Below the pieces are notes generated by a model. It made no database searches, had not been told where the DNA came from, and saw nothing but the letters and a program-made list of their open reading frames with translations. DNA of 64,000 nt from Flammeovirga pectinis. Its GTDB lineage: Bacteria; Bacteroidota; Bacteroidia; Cytophagales; Flammeovirgaceae. The DNA is taken from the NCBI RefSeq assembly GCF_003970675.1, contig NZ_CP034562.1, forward strand, positions 1,488,001 to 1,552,000, in the 5' to 3' direction. Position numbers and translations under genes: made by a program. Positions 7,370-17,722 of this stretch are shown piece after piece; the first letter of the stretch is position 1; every line of letters starts with the position of its first letter.

Positions 7370-8683
7370 ATGGCAACTAAATACGTATCAGCTGATGAGG
7401 CTGTAAAAATAATAAAGTCAGGAGATAGAGTATGTATTCAAGGTGGAGCAGCAACTCCGCAGGCATTAACTATTGCAATGACTGCTCGTGCAAACGAACT
7501 AAGAGATGTTGAAATTGTTCACTTACATACAGAAGGATTTGCGGGTTATGCAGAGGAACAATACGCTGAGAGTTTTAAGACAAATTGTTTCTTTATTGGT
7601 GGCAATGTAAGAAAACAAGTGTGGGCAGGTAATGCTCAATATATACCGGTTTTTTTAAGTGATATTCCCAATCTTTTTAGAAGAGATGTATTGCCATTAG
7701 ATGTAGTAATGGTAAATGTATCTACTCCAGATAAACACGGTTATTGTTCTTTAGGAGTATCAGTTGATATTATTGTTGCTGCCATTGAAAAAGGACAGAA
7801 GGTTATTGCGCAAGTAAATAAGCAAATGCCACGTTGTATGGGTGATGGTATCTTACATATTGATCGTTTTGATGCAGTTGTAGAGGTAGATGAGACCATT
7901 TATGAAATGAAATTTACAGCTCCTTCTGATGTTGAAAAACAAATTGGAGCACATGTGGCAACACTAGTAGAAGATGGTGCTACTCTTCAGATGGGAATTG
8001 GAGGTATTCCAAATGCAGTACTTACTTATTTACATAATCATAAAAATTTGGGAGTGCATACAGAAATGTTCTCAGAAGGTTTGATTGATCTTTGTGAAAA
8101 AGGAATTGTAAATGGAGCAAATAAAAAGGTGAACCCTCATAAAATTGTTTCTGGTTTTGCAATGGGTACACGTCGTTTATATGATTTTATGGATGATAAT
8201 CCTGAAGTTGAAATGATGGACATTGCTTATGTAAATGATACAGCGGTGATACGTCAGAATCCTAAAGTTACAGCAATTAACTCCGCCATAGAAGTTGATT
8301 TAACTGGTCAGATTTGTGCAGATTCTATAGGTACAAGAATGTTCTCTGGTGTAGGTGGTCAGATGGACTTTATGCGTGGAGCAGCATTATCAGAAGGAGG
8401 TAAGCCAATAACAGCGTTGCCATCTATTACTAACAAAGGAGTATCTAAAATTTCTCCATTCTTACAGCAAGGGGCAGGTGTGGTAACAACTAGAGCACAT
8501 GCAAGGTTTGTAGTTACAGAGTACGGTATTGCAGATTTATTTGGACAAAATTTAGTTCAACGAGCTAAAGCATTAATATCAATTGCCCATCCAATGCATA
8601 GAGAAGCATTAGAAAAAGAGGCAAGAGAACGTTTCGGTAGAAGTTATTCAGCTTACGCAGGTATTTCACCTGAGTTAGTTTAA
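7370..8683 (+). CDS. Acetyl-CoA hydrolase/transferase family CoA-transferase
   Basis: 437 residues, full length for the Ach1/Cat1 family. Visible motifs: GDRVCIQGGAATP near the N-terminus, STPDKHGYCSLGVSVD, GIGGIPNAVL, the stretch INSAIEVDLTGQICAD (Glu308 is the likely acyl-accepting residue by family comparison), and a late GAGVVTTRAHARFVVTEYGIA. Such enzymes move CoA between acids. Between the pump and mutase genes, the likely reaction is propionyl-CoA plus succinate or acetate giving propionate plus succinyl- or acetyl-CoA; 4-hydroxybutyrate transferase activity cannot be excluded from sequence. It lies between oadB-like and mutA in one operon. Confidence 0.9.
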   Translation: MATKYVSADEAVKIIKSGDRVCIQGGAATPQALTIAMTARANELRDVEIVHLHTEGFAGYAEEQYAESFKTNCFFIGGNVRKQVWAGNAQYIPVFLSDIPNLFRRDVLPLDVVMVNVSTPDKHGYCSLGVSVDIIVAAIEKGQKVIAQVNKQMPRCMGDGILHIDRFDAVVEVDETIYEMKFTAPSDVEKQIGAHVATLVEDGATLQMGIGGIPNAVLTYLHNHKNLGVHTEMFSEGLIDLCEKGIVNGANKKVNPHKIVSGFAMGTRRLYDFMDDNPEVEMMDIAYVNDTAVIRQNPKVTAINSAIEVDLTGQICADSIGTRMFSGVGGQMDFMRGAALSEGGKPITALPSITNKGVSKISPFLQQGAGVVTTRAHARFVVTEYGIADLFGQNLVQRAKALISIAHPMHREALEKEARERFGRSYSAYAGISPELV

Positions 8684-8735
8684 TAGCTAGGTTTATTTTA
8701 TTATTGTATATATAAACACACTAAATAACATAATT

Positions 8736-10574
8736 ATGGCTGAGAAGTTATTTTCAGACTTCGAACCGATCAGTAAAGAAACTTGGAAAGAAAAAGTTAT
8801 TACTGACCTAAAAGGAGCTGATTTCGATAAAAAACTAGTATGGAAAACGGAGAATGGTATGGCCATTTCTCCCTACTATACTTCAGAAGATAGAATAGGA
8901 AAAGAAGGATTTTTAGACCAATTAAAAGATATTTTACCTTCATCAGAAAGTGAAGGTCTAAATTGGGATAGCTTTCAAAAAGTAGTTGGTTCATCAAATG
9001 AAGAAATTAATGAAAATGCCCTTTACCTTTTAGATAGAGGTGTTGAAGGTTTAGTTTTTGATGTTGATAGTATCAAGAATTTTGATATTGAGATGGCTTT
9101 AAAAGGCATTAGTATCGAAATGGTACATGTATGTTTTGAAAACGTATCTCATCCTAGAACATTAGTGCGTGATTATGTTGGTTACTTACATATTCATGGC
9201 GTTTCTCTTGATAAAGTTCGAGGTTACGTAAATTTTGATCCTCTAGCAAATTATACAACAGCTGGAGATCTAGAAGATGAAAGTTTCCAAAGGTTATCAA
9301 GGTTAATATCTTATACTACAGAGATGCCTGGTTTTAAGGTGTTGAGCATTAATACAGATGCTTTTGTAAACGCTGGAGCTAATCATGTACAAGAATTAGC
9401 CTTTTCTTTAAATGCAGTTGTAGAGTATATAGATCAACTTGGTCGATTTAATATTGAACCAGAGGAGGTATTAGGAAATTTAATTTTCCAAGCAACAGTT
9501 GGAGGCGATTACTTCCATGAAATTGCAAAATTTAGAGCATTTAGACTGCTTTCAATTGAAGTTGCAAAACTGTATGATACTTCTTTTATCCCTGAGAGTT
9601 TACTAATAGTAGCAAATTCTTCATTATGGTCTAAATCATTATATGACCCTAACGTGAATATGCTTCGTAATACTACAGAAGCAATGTCTGCAGTATTAGG
9701 TGGTGTAAATGCAATTAATATTGTAGCACACAATTCATCTTATGAATCACCAACAAAACAATCTCAACGTATCGCCCTAAATATTTCTCATATTATGAGA
9801 GAAGAGGCTTACTTGGGTAAAGTGGCAGATCCATCAGCAGGTTCATATTATATTGATTCTCTTACTGAGCAAATTATGGATGCAGCATTAATGTTGTTCC
9901 AAACAATTGAATCAGAAAATGGATTTTTGAAATGTTTTAATAATGGTGTAATTCAGAGTTTGATCACAAAAACTAGAGATCATAAAGAAAAACTAATTGC
10001 ACAAAGAAGAAGCGTTTATGTTGGAACTAACAGGTATCCTAATCAGTTAGAGGAAATCAATCCTGAAAATATAACTGTAACACATGATAAAGTAAGTAAA
10101 GTAGAATTGTTACAACCGCAAAGAGCAACTTTACAATTCGAAAACCTTCGTCTTAAAACGGAACAATATGTTCATGACGGAGGAGCAAGACCAAAAGTAT
10201 TTAATGCCTTATTTGGTAATTTGGCCATGCGAAAAGCACGCTCCACTTTTGCAATGGATTTCTTTGGTACGGCTGGATTTGTATCATCAGAACAATTTTA
10301 TAACAGCGTAGAAGAAGCAATTGAAGGAGCAATAACTTCTGATGCTGATGTGATTGTAATTTGTTCTTCTGATCAAGAATACGCAGAAAGTGTAGAAGCA
10401 TTTGCAAAAGCATTTAAATCTTCTGATGCTAAAAGTAAAAAGTTACTACTTGCAGGTTACCCAGGTGATAAAGAGCAAGATTACTTAGCAGCAGGTATAG
10501 ATGGGTTTGTTCATGTAAAAACAAATGCCATTCAAGCTTTAAAGCAATTCCAATCAGATTTGGAAATTGTTTAA
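8736..10574 (+). CDS. mutA: Methylmalonyl-CoA mutase small subunit
   Basis: 612 residues, the size of the non-catalytic chain of heterodimeric mutases. It begins with LFSDFEPISKETWKEKV and carries TIM-barrel remnants such as SSYESPTKQSQRIALNISHIMREEAYLGKVADPSAGSYY in shorter pieces. The C-terminal Rossmann part (about 495-612) lacks the DxHxxG cobalamin-binding motif, as expected for this subunit. It forms the heterodimer with the mutB product 61 bases downstream and supports the succinyl-CoA / (R)-methylmalonyl-CoA rearrangement. Confidence 0.95.
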   Translation: MAEKLFSDFEPISKETWKEKVITDLKGADFDKKLVWKTENGMAISPYYTSEDRIGKEGFLDQLKDILPSSESEGLNWDSFQKVVGSSNEEINENALYLLDRGVEGLVFDVDSIKNFDIEMALKGISIEMVHVCFENVSHPRTLVRDYVGYLHIHGVSLDKVRGYVNFDPLANYTTAGDLEDESFQRLSRLISYTTEMPGFKVLSINTDAFVNAGANHVQELAFSLNAVVEYIDQLGRFNIEPEEVLGNLIFQATVGGDYFHEIAKFRAFRLLSIEVAKLYDTSFIPESLLIVANSSLWSKSLYDPNVNMLRNTTEAMSAVLGGVNAINIVAHNSSYESPTKQSQRIALNISHIMREEAYLGKVADPSAGSYYIDSLTEQIMDAALMLFQTIESENGFLKCFNNGVIQSLITKTRDHKEKLIAQRRSVYVGTNRYPNQLEEINPENITVTHDKVSKVELLQPQRATLQFENLRLKTEQYVHDGGARPKVFNALFGNLAMRKARSTFAMDFFGTAGFVSSEQFYNSVEEAIEGAITSDADVIVICSSDQEYAESVEAFAKAFKSSDAKSKKLLLAGYPGDKEQDYLAAGIDGFVHVKTNAIQALKQFQSDLEIV

Positions 10575-10635
10575 TGTCGTAATTGAGTATGTAACGTAAA
10601 CATTCTATTGATTTACGAACTTAAATTAAAGAACG

Positions 10636-12786
10636 ATGAGACCAGATTTTTCGAAATTAGATATAAATAAAATCAAGATTACTTCTCCTGAAAAGTTAGT
10701 TGCCGAACAAGGTAAAGAATGGAAAACAGCAGAAGGGATCTCAGTTAAAAAAGGGTTTGATAAAGCAGATTGCAGTACCGCTGAACATTTAGAGTTTGGT
10801 GCAGGTTTACCTCCATTTTTAAGAGGACCGTATTCTGCAATGTATGCATTACGCCCTTGGACTATCCGTCAATATGCAGGTTTTTCTACTGCAGAAGAAT
10901 CAAATGCATTTTATAAAAGAAACTTGGCGGCAGGTCAGAAAGGACTTTCTGTAGCTTTTGATTTGGCAACACATAGAGGTTACGATTCTGATCACCCTCG
11001 TGTTGTTGGAGATGTTGGTAAAGCTGGCGTTGCCATTGATTCTGTAGAAGACATGAAAATCTTATTTAATGATATTCCATTAGATAAAATGTCTGTATCA
11101 ATGACAATGAACGGAGCAGTTGTTCCAGTACTTGCTTTTTACATTGTAGCAGCAGAAGAAGCTGGCGTAAGTAAGGAGAAATTGAGTGGTACTATTCAGA
11201 ATGATATTTTAAAGGAATTTATGGTTAGAAATACCTATATCTATCCTCCAAAACCATCAATGCGTATCATCTCTGATATTTTTTCTTATACTTCTAACAA
11301 CATGCCGAAGTATAATTCTATATCAATTTCTGGCTACCATATGCAAGAAGCTGGAGCAACTGCAGATATTGAATTAGCCTATACTTTAGCAGATGGTTTA
11401 GAATATTTAAAAGCAGGTAAAGCGGCAGGGTTAGATATTGATGCTTTTGCACCTCGTTTATCTTTCTTTTGGGCAATTGGTATGAACCATTTTATGGAGA
11501 TTGCTAAAATGCGTGCAGGGAGAATGCTTTGGGCTAAGATTGTAAAACAATTTGGTCCTAAAAATCCAAAGTCGATGGCTTTGAGAACACATTCTCAAAC
11601 ATCGGGATGGTCTTTATCTGAACAGGATCCATTTAATAATGTAGCGAGAACAGCAATCGAAGCAATGGGTGCTGCTTTAGGGCATACTCAATCACTACAT
11701 ACTAATGCTCTTGATGAAGCGATTGCTTTACCTACAGATTTTTCAGCGCGTATTGCTCGTAATACACAGTTGTATTTACAAGATGAAACTAACATCTGTA
11801 AAGTAATTGATCCTTGGGCAGGTTCGCATTATGTAGAATATCTAACAAACGAAATTGCTCAGAAAGCCTGGAAATTAATTGAAGAGGTTGAAGAGAATGG
11901 TGGAATGGCCAAAGCGATTGAAAAAGGTATTCCAAAAATGCGTATTGAAGAAGCATCTGCTCGTAAACAAGCTAGAATTGATTCTGGTCATGATACTATT
12001 GTGGGCGTAAATAAATACATTTCAAACGAAAAGACGGATATTGATGTTTTAGAAATAGACAACACTACTGTTCGTGATGGACAGGTTGCTCGTTTAAAAC
12101 AAATGCGTGAAGATAGAGATACTGCAAAAGCAGAAGCAGCAATAAAAGCTATCGAAGTTGCAGCAGCAACGGGAGAGGGTAACTTATTAGCTTTAGCTGT
12201 AGAAGCGGCAAGATGTAGAGCATCTCTTGGTGAAATTTCGGATGCTATGGAAAAAGATTTCGGTCGTTATAAAGCAACAATCAGAAATATTTCAGGAGTT
12301 TATTCTCATGAGGTAGCTGGTGATAAAGCCTTTGCAGAAGCAAAAAGTTTAGCAAATGAATTCGAGAAATTGGAAGGTAAACGTCCAAGAGTAATGATTG
12401 CTAAAATGGGACAAGATGGTCATGATAGAGGAGCCAAAGTGATTGCAACGAGTTTTGCAGATATTGGCTTTGATGTAGATATGGGTCCTCTTTTCCAAAC
12501 ACCAGAAGAAGTAGCTCGTCAGGCAGCTGAAAATGATGTGGATTGTGTAGGTGCTTCTAGTTTAGCGGCAGGCCATAAAACATTAATTCCTCAGTTAATT
12601 GAAGAGTTAAAGCGTTTAGGTCGTGAAGATATTATGGTCTTTGCTGGTGGTGTAATTCCAGAACAAGATTATCAATTTTTATATGATAATGGTGTTGCGT
12701 CAATTTTTGGTCCTGGTACTAAGATTCCAGTTTCGGCCAAAAAGGTACTTCAACTCTTATTAGAAGATGAAGAAATTGAGAAATAG
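10636..12786 (+). CDS. mutB: Methylmalonyl-CoA mutase large (catalytic) subunit
   Basis: 716 residues, standard length. The N-terminal TIM barrel shows [46 protein letters not shown] and [11 protein letters not shown]. The C-terminal B12 domain shows [15 protein letters not shown], with His596 as the lower cobalt ligand, and the later [10 protein letters not shown] and [11 protein letters not shown]. It rearranges succinyl-CoA and (R)-methylmalonyl-CoA with adenosylcobalamin. It is the last metabolic gene of the island and is closed by a clear terminator. MeaB, its chaperone, is encoded at the other end of the island. Confidence 0.97.
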   Translation: MRPDFSKLDINKIKITSPEKLVAEQGKEWKTAEGISVKKGFDKADCSTAEHLEFGAGLPPFLRGPYSAMYALRPWTIRQYAGFSTAEESNAFYKRNLAAGQKGLSVAFDLATHRGYDSDHPRVVGDVGKAGVAIDSVEDMKILFNDIPLDKMSVSMTMNGAVVPVLAFYIVAAEEAGVSKEKLSGTIQNDILKEFMVRNTYIYPPKPSMRIISDIFSYTSNNMPKYNSISISGYHMQEAGATADIELAYTLADGLEYLKAGKAAGLDIDAFAPRLSFFWAIGMNHFMEIAKMRAGRMLWAKIVKQFGPKNPKSMALRTHSQTSGWSLSEQDPFNNVARTAIEAMGAALGHTQSLHTNALDEAIALPTDFSARIARNTQLYLQDETNICKVIDPWAGSHYVEYLTNEIAQKAWKLIEEVEENGGMAKAIEKGIPKMRIEEASARKQARIDSGHDTIVGVNKYISNEKTDIDVLEIDNTTVRDGQVARLKQMREDRDTAKAEAAIKAIEVAAATGEGNLLALAVEAARCRASLGEISDAMEKDFGRYKATIRNISGVYSHEVAGDKAFAEAKSLANEFEKLEGKRPRVMIAKMGQDGHDRGAKVIATSFADIGFDVDMGPLFQTPEEVARQAAENDVDCVGASSLAAGHKTLIPQLIEELKRLGREDIMVFAGGVIPEQDYQFLYDNGVASIFGPGTKIPVSAKKVLQLLLEDEEIEK

Positions 12787-12807
12787 ATAAATGTGTTCTT
12801 ATTTTTA

Positions 12808-12840
12808 GGGTATCAAATCTTTGGGTTTGATACCCTTTTT
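12808..12840 (+). terminator. Intrinsic terminator after mutB
   Basis: 10-bp perfect stem GGGTATCAAA (12808-12817) / TTTGATACCC (12826-12835), 8-nt loop, then a T-run. It ends the methylmalonyl-CoA operon; the esterase starts 19 bases later and so probably has its own promoter or depends on readthrough. Confidence 0.9.
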
Positions 12841-12858
12841 TAATTAACCATCTACAAA

Positions 12859-13728
12859 ATGAAAAAATTAGTAATTATCACTTTGTCTTTTTTGTCACCC
12901 TTTTTACTCTTTGGGCAGGAAAATGGGAAAGTATTTGATAACCTTAAAGTACCGAGTAAACTGTTAAAAAGTGACCGTAACTTTTCTATTTACTTACCTC
13001 CTGGATATGACGAGTCGGAGAGAAGTTACCCTGTTTTATATTTATTGCATGGATATAGTGATAACCACACCGGTTGGATTCAGTTTGGAGAAGTAAACTA
13101 CATTGCTGATAAAGCGATAAAGGAGAAGAAAGCAACACCTATGATAATTGTTATGCCAGATGCTGACACTGATAGGATTGGGTATTTTAATACGATTGAT
13201 GGTAATTGGAATTATGAAGATTACTTCTTTAATGAGCTAATGCCTTATGTAGAAAATAAATACCGTATTAGAAAAGAAAAAAGATATAGAGCAATTGCCG
13301 GCCTTTCGATGGGGGGTGGCGGTACTTTTGTTTATGCCTTACATCACCCTGAATTATTTTCTTCTGCTTGTCCTTTAAGTGCATGGTTTGGAGAAGCAAA
13401 CCCTGAAGAGAGAAAAGGTGAAGTAGATGAATATTACAAAGGAAAATCAGAAAACGAAATTAAAGAGCATTATGATAAGAATAATCCTTTAGTTCTTGTA
13501 GATAATTTACCAGATAAAATAGCATCTGAAAACCAAGTCAAATGGTATATAGATTGTGGAGATGATGATTTTCTATTTGAGGGAAATAGTATGATGCACA
13601 TCAAAATGAGAAAGAAAAATATTGAACATCAATATAGAGTTAGAGATGGGGGACATAGTTGGTCGTATTGGAGATCAGCCTTACCAAATGTACTTGAATT
13701 TGTAACTGATACCTTTCATCAGAAATAA
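12859..13728 (+). CDS. Secreted esterase D/feruloyl-esterase-like alpha/beta hydrolase
   Basis: 289 residues with a signal peptide (about 1-20, MKKLVIITLSFLSPFLLFGQ). The fold shows YLPPGYDESERSYPVLYLLHGYSDN with the oxyanion region, IVMPDADTD, the nucleophile elbow IAGLSMGGGGTF, a late acidic GDDDFLFEGN, and the catalytic His in GGHSWSYW. This is the layout of the esterase D / XynZ-type family that cleaves acyl or feruloyl esters, often from polysaccharides. Substrate unknown. It follows the mutB terminator and converges with the lipoprotein gene downstream. Confidence 0.85.
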   Translation: MKKLVIITLSFLSPFLLFGQENGKVFDNLKVPSKLLKSDRNFSIYLPPGYDESERSYPVLYLLHGYSDNHTGWIQFGEVNYIADKAIKEKKATPMIIVMPDADTDRIGYFNTIDGNWNYEDYFFNELMPYVENKYRIRKEKRYRAIAGLSMGGGGTFVYALHHPELFSSACPLSAWFGEANPEERKGEVDEYYKGKSENEIKEHYDKNNPLVLVDNLPDKIASENQVKWYIDCGDDDFLFEGNSMMHIKMRKKNIEHQYRVRDGGHSWSYWRSALPNVLEFVTDTFHQK

Positions 13729-13729
13729 A

Positions 13730-13768
13730 AAAAACAGTCCATAATCAATTAAGTTTATGGACTGTTTC
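13730..13768. terminator. Bidirectional terminator between esterase and lipoprotein
   Basis: 13-bp perfect stem (13732-13744 / 13755-13767) ending in A-runs and T-runs on both sides, between two converging genes. Confidence 0.85.
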
Positions 13769-13791
13769 TTTATGGAGTTTTTAATAAACTG

Positions 13792-14919
13792 TTATGGTAA
13801 AGTAGCTTTATAATAACCTACTTTATCATTAGCTCCACCATCATAAACAACATAGTTTACTTTTATATTTTGACCTTCTTCAATTACAATTTCAGATTGT
13901 GAATTAAGAATAGTACCAATTTTAGTATCTATGTCTTCTTGTGTATTATTTCTACCATCAAAATTTGCATAACTTTCTCCTACAGAAGTATAATCTGCAG
14001 CGGTTACTGTATACTCTTGATCATATTTGTCATCTGTTGTAACAACGAAAGTATAAACAGGAGATACATTCCATAATTTGGTTTCATTATCCCATTTGTA
14101 AGCACCAGTTTGAGCTTGAGTGTCACTTATAGCTACCCAAGTTTTGTTCTTATAATTAAATTCAGTGACATAATCTTTTGTAACTCTATTGCCATCACTG
14201 TCTTTTTCAGAAACGGAATATTGAATTACTTGTACATCTCCTTCAGAGGCATAAGGTTTTTCAATTAAGTTTAGCCATGTAGGAATTCTTGCTAAAGCGT
14301 TATCCTTACTATTAAAATTATCATGTGATTGTTCCATTGCTCGATAATCATCTGATTGAAGAACATAAATTTGCTGCCAAATAGGACTACCAAACGAGAT
14401 GTACTCTATTAATGTATCAGTAGCTGTTGTATTGCCATTTTCGTAATACGTAGCTGTTAAACTCACTACATCACTTTTTACTGCTGGAGATCCATTCAAT
14501 AAAGTAAAAACAGAATCACAAACTTGAATAGAAGAATTGAGACTTAAAGAACCAAAACCACCAAATCTATCATAATCAGACTGCGTAGCAGTATATGGAA
14601 TTGTAGTCCCTTTATATAATGAATTGAAGTAATTGTATGTGGTATTCATTATATCACCACTTACACCATAGAACTTTTGATTTAAGACTTGAGCTACACC
14701 ACAAGTGTCATTGTCTGGTGGTACTGCTTTGCTAAAGCTCATGAATTTTTGCACATCCGCATTACAAGATAAACCATAATCATCTTCTGTGAATGTGTAA
14801 TCAGAGGTAACTGGAGATCGACCATCATCAATGGAGTCATTTATTTCCTTGAGAGGGTCACAGGCAATGGTCATTAGAAATACTAAGACTAGCCCAATTA
14901 TATTTTTAAACATTGTCAT
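13792..14919 (-). CDS. Repeat-containing outer-membrane lipoprotein (receptor partner 1)
   Basis: 375 residues. The N-terminus is a lipoprotein signal with lipobox LMTIAC (Cys20, or Cys18 from the second Met). The rest is made of degenerate units of about 80-90 residues recognisable by a (D)DY-x-x-x-G/E-x-x-x-NF core and a V-x-Y-x-Y/V-x-x-G beta pattern. The clearest are around ADYTSVGESYANFDG and DDYRAMEQSHDNFNS. It shares the lipobox context CDPLKEI with the CEPYKDI of the paralogue at 17723. It lies 21 bases after a TonB receptor gene on the same strand, so the two likely form a surface pair. Ligand unknown; no SusD-type sequence is evident. Confidence 0.75.
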   Translation of the reverse strand: MTMFKNIIGLVLVFLMTIACDPLKEINDSIDDGRSPVTSDYTFTEDDYGLSCNADVQKFMSFSKAVPPDNDTCGVAQVLNQKFYGVSGDIMNTTYNYFNSLYKGTTIPYTATQSDYDRFGGFGSLSLNSSIQVCDSVFTLLNGSPAVKSDVVSLTATYYENGNTTATDTLIEYISFGSPIWQQIYVLQSDDYRAMEQSHDNFNSKDNALARIPTWLNLIEKPYASEGDVQVIQYSVSEKDSDGNRVTKDYVTEFNYKNKTWVAISDTQAQTGAYKWDNETKLWNVSPVYTFVVTTDDKYDQEYTVTAADYTSVGESYANFDGRNNTQEDIDTKIGTILNSQSEIVIEEGQNIKVNYVVYDGGANDKVGYYKATLP

Positions 14920-14940
14920 TATATCAATAATTATTTTTGA

Positions 14941-17508
14941 CTAGAAATTAAGTTTAATGCTTGTAGACCATGTTGTACCAGCACCGTAAAAAACTTGTGC
15001 TGTATCCCAATCATGCGAAGCACCATCGAATGCGTCAGAAACATATTTAGTATTAAATACATTATTTACCTTAGCATAAAATGTAGCATCAATTTTACCC
15101 AATGGGAATTTATAACTAGCATTTAAATCAAATAAATTATAAGTAGGTACTTGCCAAGAATCAACACTTTTTTCTGGAGTATTGACTTGAGTAACATTAA
15201 AATCAGCAAATAATCTATCATAAAGATTCCAATCTGCACCAACTTTTAAGCCTGCTAAAACTACATAGTTTAATCCTAAAGCAGCAGTAGTTTGAGCAGC
15301 ATCACCAACATGTAGTCCTTGTGCATATACATCAACTTTACCAACTTCTTGTTGTGTATCATCGTAAATCGGGACATCTAAAACATTTTTGTCCCATTTC
15401 CAATTACCGAACGATGCCATACCCGTAATCGTTAATTTATCATTGGGTCTAATTGTGAAATCTAGTTCAAGTCCAGAGTGAACAGCATCTAAACCAGGAA
15501 TGTTTGCAGAATAACTAACAGAAGAACCTGCTTGTCTAACTGAAGCTCTGTAATATTTATCTTTCCAAGTAGTATGATAAACATTTACATTACCAGAAAT
15601 TAATTTACTCCTATATCCGTAACCAAGTTCAAAACTTAAGGCTTTTTCATTTACAACACCTTCATTTGTATTGTTGTTATAATTAGGCCAAACACTGTTA
15701 AAGAAAGGTTGACGAGAGAAGTAACCACCATTTACAAATATGTTATGTACATCTGTTAGATTATAATTTGCACCACCTTTTATGTTGTAACCAAAAAAGC
15801 TTTGCCAATCAGTTTTCTGATTTTCTGGAGCATATTGCATATAATCTATTCTTTGGAACGATTGGTTTGAACCTGATAAAGATAAGAATGCACTTAATTT
15901 GTCTTTAGAATATTCTGCTTGAGCAAATACACCTTGCCACCAAACTAAACCATCGTTATTGTATTGAATTTTGTCTCCAACTTTTACAGCTCTTTGTGTT
16001 GCACCAACTGAACCAGCTTCTGCATTACTAATTGCAGGGTCAAAATAGAATTGCCCACCAAGTAAATCTTTTACTTCTCTGTAATGGTTGCCTTCATAAT
16101 ATCTAAGATCTAAACCTCCCGTAAATGTAATATGATCACTTAATTGAGCAGTTAGTGTAGATAGGCCTCCATACCATTGATGGTTATTTACACCATTATA
16201 GATGATAGATTCAGAACCTTGTCTACCTAAAGCAACATTCTCATCAACAATTTGATCAAAATTAATTACTCCATCTCTACGGTATGGGTTGCTAAGGCTA
16301 GGGCCAAATTTATCAACACCAGTACCACCAGATCCACCACCACGTCCAATAGAACTATACACTACAGTAGCTAAATCCATTTTGTCGTTAATATTCCAGA
16401 ACCAATTTAATGATATCTGAGGCTTGTGGTAATAATTTTCTCTAACGTTATATTCTTCACCATTTCTATAGCCCCAATCACCGTTGTATTTAATACCTCT
16501 TCCAGATTCTTTATAATCTGATAGCATGACTTTATTTCTACGTTGACCGTGAACTTGAGGTGCACCAAAAACAGTAAATGATAATTGGTGACTATCGTTT
16601 ATTTTTTTTGAGATATTGGCAAAGTAGGAGTAACCTTCAAATGTTGTTCCATCTACAAATCCAATACCTGTTGTTTTAGATCCTGAGACCGTTACGGCCC
16701 ATCCATTTTCAGTTTGTCCTGTTGATGCCGTGAAACCAATCTTACTGTAGCCATCGTTACCAATTCCATAACTTAGGTTACCGCCTTTTTTTGCATCGGT
16801 AGTTTTAGTTAAAATATTGATAGTACCACCAACAGACGGAACAGCTACCTTAGAGGCACCTAAACCACGTTGTACTTGCATTGTTCTTGTTACATCTGAT
16901 AGACCAGCCCAGTTAGACCAATAAACAGAACCATTTTCCATGTCGTTTACAGGTACACCGTTAATCATTACGGCAATATTGGCAGAAGAAAACCCTCTAA
17001 GGTTAATTCTAGAATCACCATAACCACCACCAGATTTTGTAGCATACACACCAGGTGTAGATTTTAGTATCTCTGGGAACTCTTGTGTTCCTAATTTTTC
17101 TTCTAAAACTTCGGGTTTAATTGTTGAGACCGCTACAGGAGTTTTCCTGTCAACAGCTACAGATGCAATAATTTCAACTTCTGCTAAACCAATTGCATCG
17201 GAAGGCATATACTGATTGCCTAAATTAATTTCAGAACCATTTAAATCAACATTTTGCTGGATAGTTTGTAAACCAACAAAGGAAATATCAAGTACTGTAG
17301 GACCAGTTTTACTTGTTTTTAATGTGAAATTACCATCAAAGTCTGATGTAGTTCCAATAGTGGTCCCTTTAATTACTATTGATGCACCAATTACAGGTTG
17401 ATCAGTTTCTTTTTCTATGATCGTACCTTTGATGACAGTGGATGCTTCTTGTGCATAATTAGATAATGAAATCAGAAATGCAAGAAACAACATTGTAGTC
17501 TTTTTCAT
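14941..17508 (-). CDS. TonB-dependent receptor, paralogue 1
   Basis: 855 residues: signal peptide (1-19), a carboxypeptidase-regulatory-like beta domain (about 23-100, beginning VIKGTIIEKETDQPVIGASI), a plug (about 120-235, containing LKSTPGVYATKSGGGYGDSR and INGVPVNDME), and a beta-barrel ending in a C-terminal Phe (SIKLNF). The receptor transports a large or scarce ligand through the outer membrane with TonB-ExbBD energy. Long stretches of plug are almost identical to the receptor at 19224-21749, showing a recent duplication. The ligand cannot be told; the absence of a SusD argues against a classical glycan system. Confidence 0.93.
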   Translation of the reverse strand: MKKTTMLFLAFLISLSNYAQEASTVIKGTIIEKETDQPVIGASIVIKGTTIGTTSDFDGNFTLKTSKTGPTVLDISFVGLQTIQQNVDLNGSEINLGNQYMPSDAIGLAEVEIIASVAVDRKTPVAVSTIKPEVLEEKLGTQEFPEILKSTPGVYATKSGGGYGDSRINLRGFSSANIAVMINGVPVNDMENGSVYWSNWAGLSDVTRTMQVQRGLGASKVAVPSVGGTINILTKTTDAKKGGNLSYGIGNDGYSKIGFTASTGQTENGWAVTVSGSKTTGIGFVDGTTFEGYSYFANISKKINDSHQLSFTVFGAPQVHGQRRNKVMLSDYKESGRGIKYNGDWGYRNGEEYNVRENYYHKPQISLNWFWNINDKMDLATVVYSSIGRGGGSGGTGVDKFGPSLSNPYRRDGVINFDQIVDENVALGRQGSESIIYNGVNNHQWYGGLSTLTAQLSDHITFTGGLDLRYYEGNHYREVKDLLGGQFYFDPAISNAEAGSVGATQRAVKVGDKIQYNNDGLVWWQGVFAQAEYSKDKLSAFLSLSGSNQSFQRIDYMQYAPENQKTDWQSFFGYNIKGGANYNLTDVHNIFVNGGYFSRQPFFNSVWPNYNNNTNEGVVNEKALSFELGYGYRSKLISGNVNVYHTTWKDKYYRASVRQAGSSVSYSANIPGLDAVHSGLELDFTIRPNDKLTITGMASFGNWKWDKNVLDVPIYDDTQQEVGKVDVYAQGLHVGDAAQTTAALGLNYVVLAGLKVGADWNLYDRLFADFNVTQVNTPEKSVDSWQVPTYNLFDLNASYKFPLGKIDATFYAKVNNVFNTKYVSDAFDGASHDWDTAQVFYGAGTTWSTSIKLNF

Positions 17509-17667
17509 ACAATATTGAATAATTAATTAGATTGAAGAGGTAATTTTAAATATCTAAAAATTAGGCATTTACTTTTTGGGTTATATGTCAATAAATAGAA
17601 TGCCTTATCGAATATAAAAAATAAGTTAATTTATTACATTAGAAATATGCTATGTTTTACAAAAAAG

Positions 17668-17702
17668 AAAACCCCAACATGATATAATCATGTTGGGGTT
17701 TG
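17668..17702 (-). terminator. Intrinsic terminator separating the two receptor operons
   Basis: 14-bp perfect stem (17670-17683 / 17687-17700) with a 3-nt loop; on the minus strand it is followed by TTTTCTTTTTT. It ends the operon 21749-17723, so the second receptor operon must be transcribed separately. Confidence 0.9.
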
Positions 17703-17722
17703 GAATTGTACAAGTTGTTATG

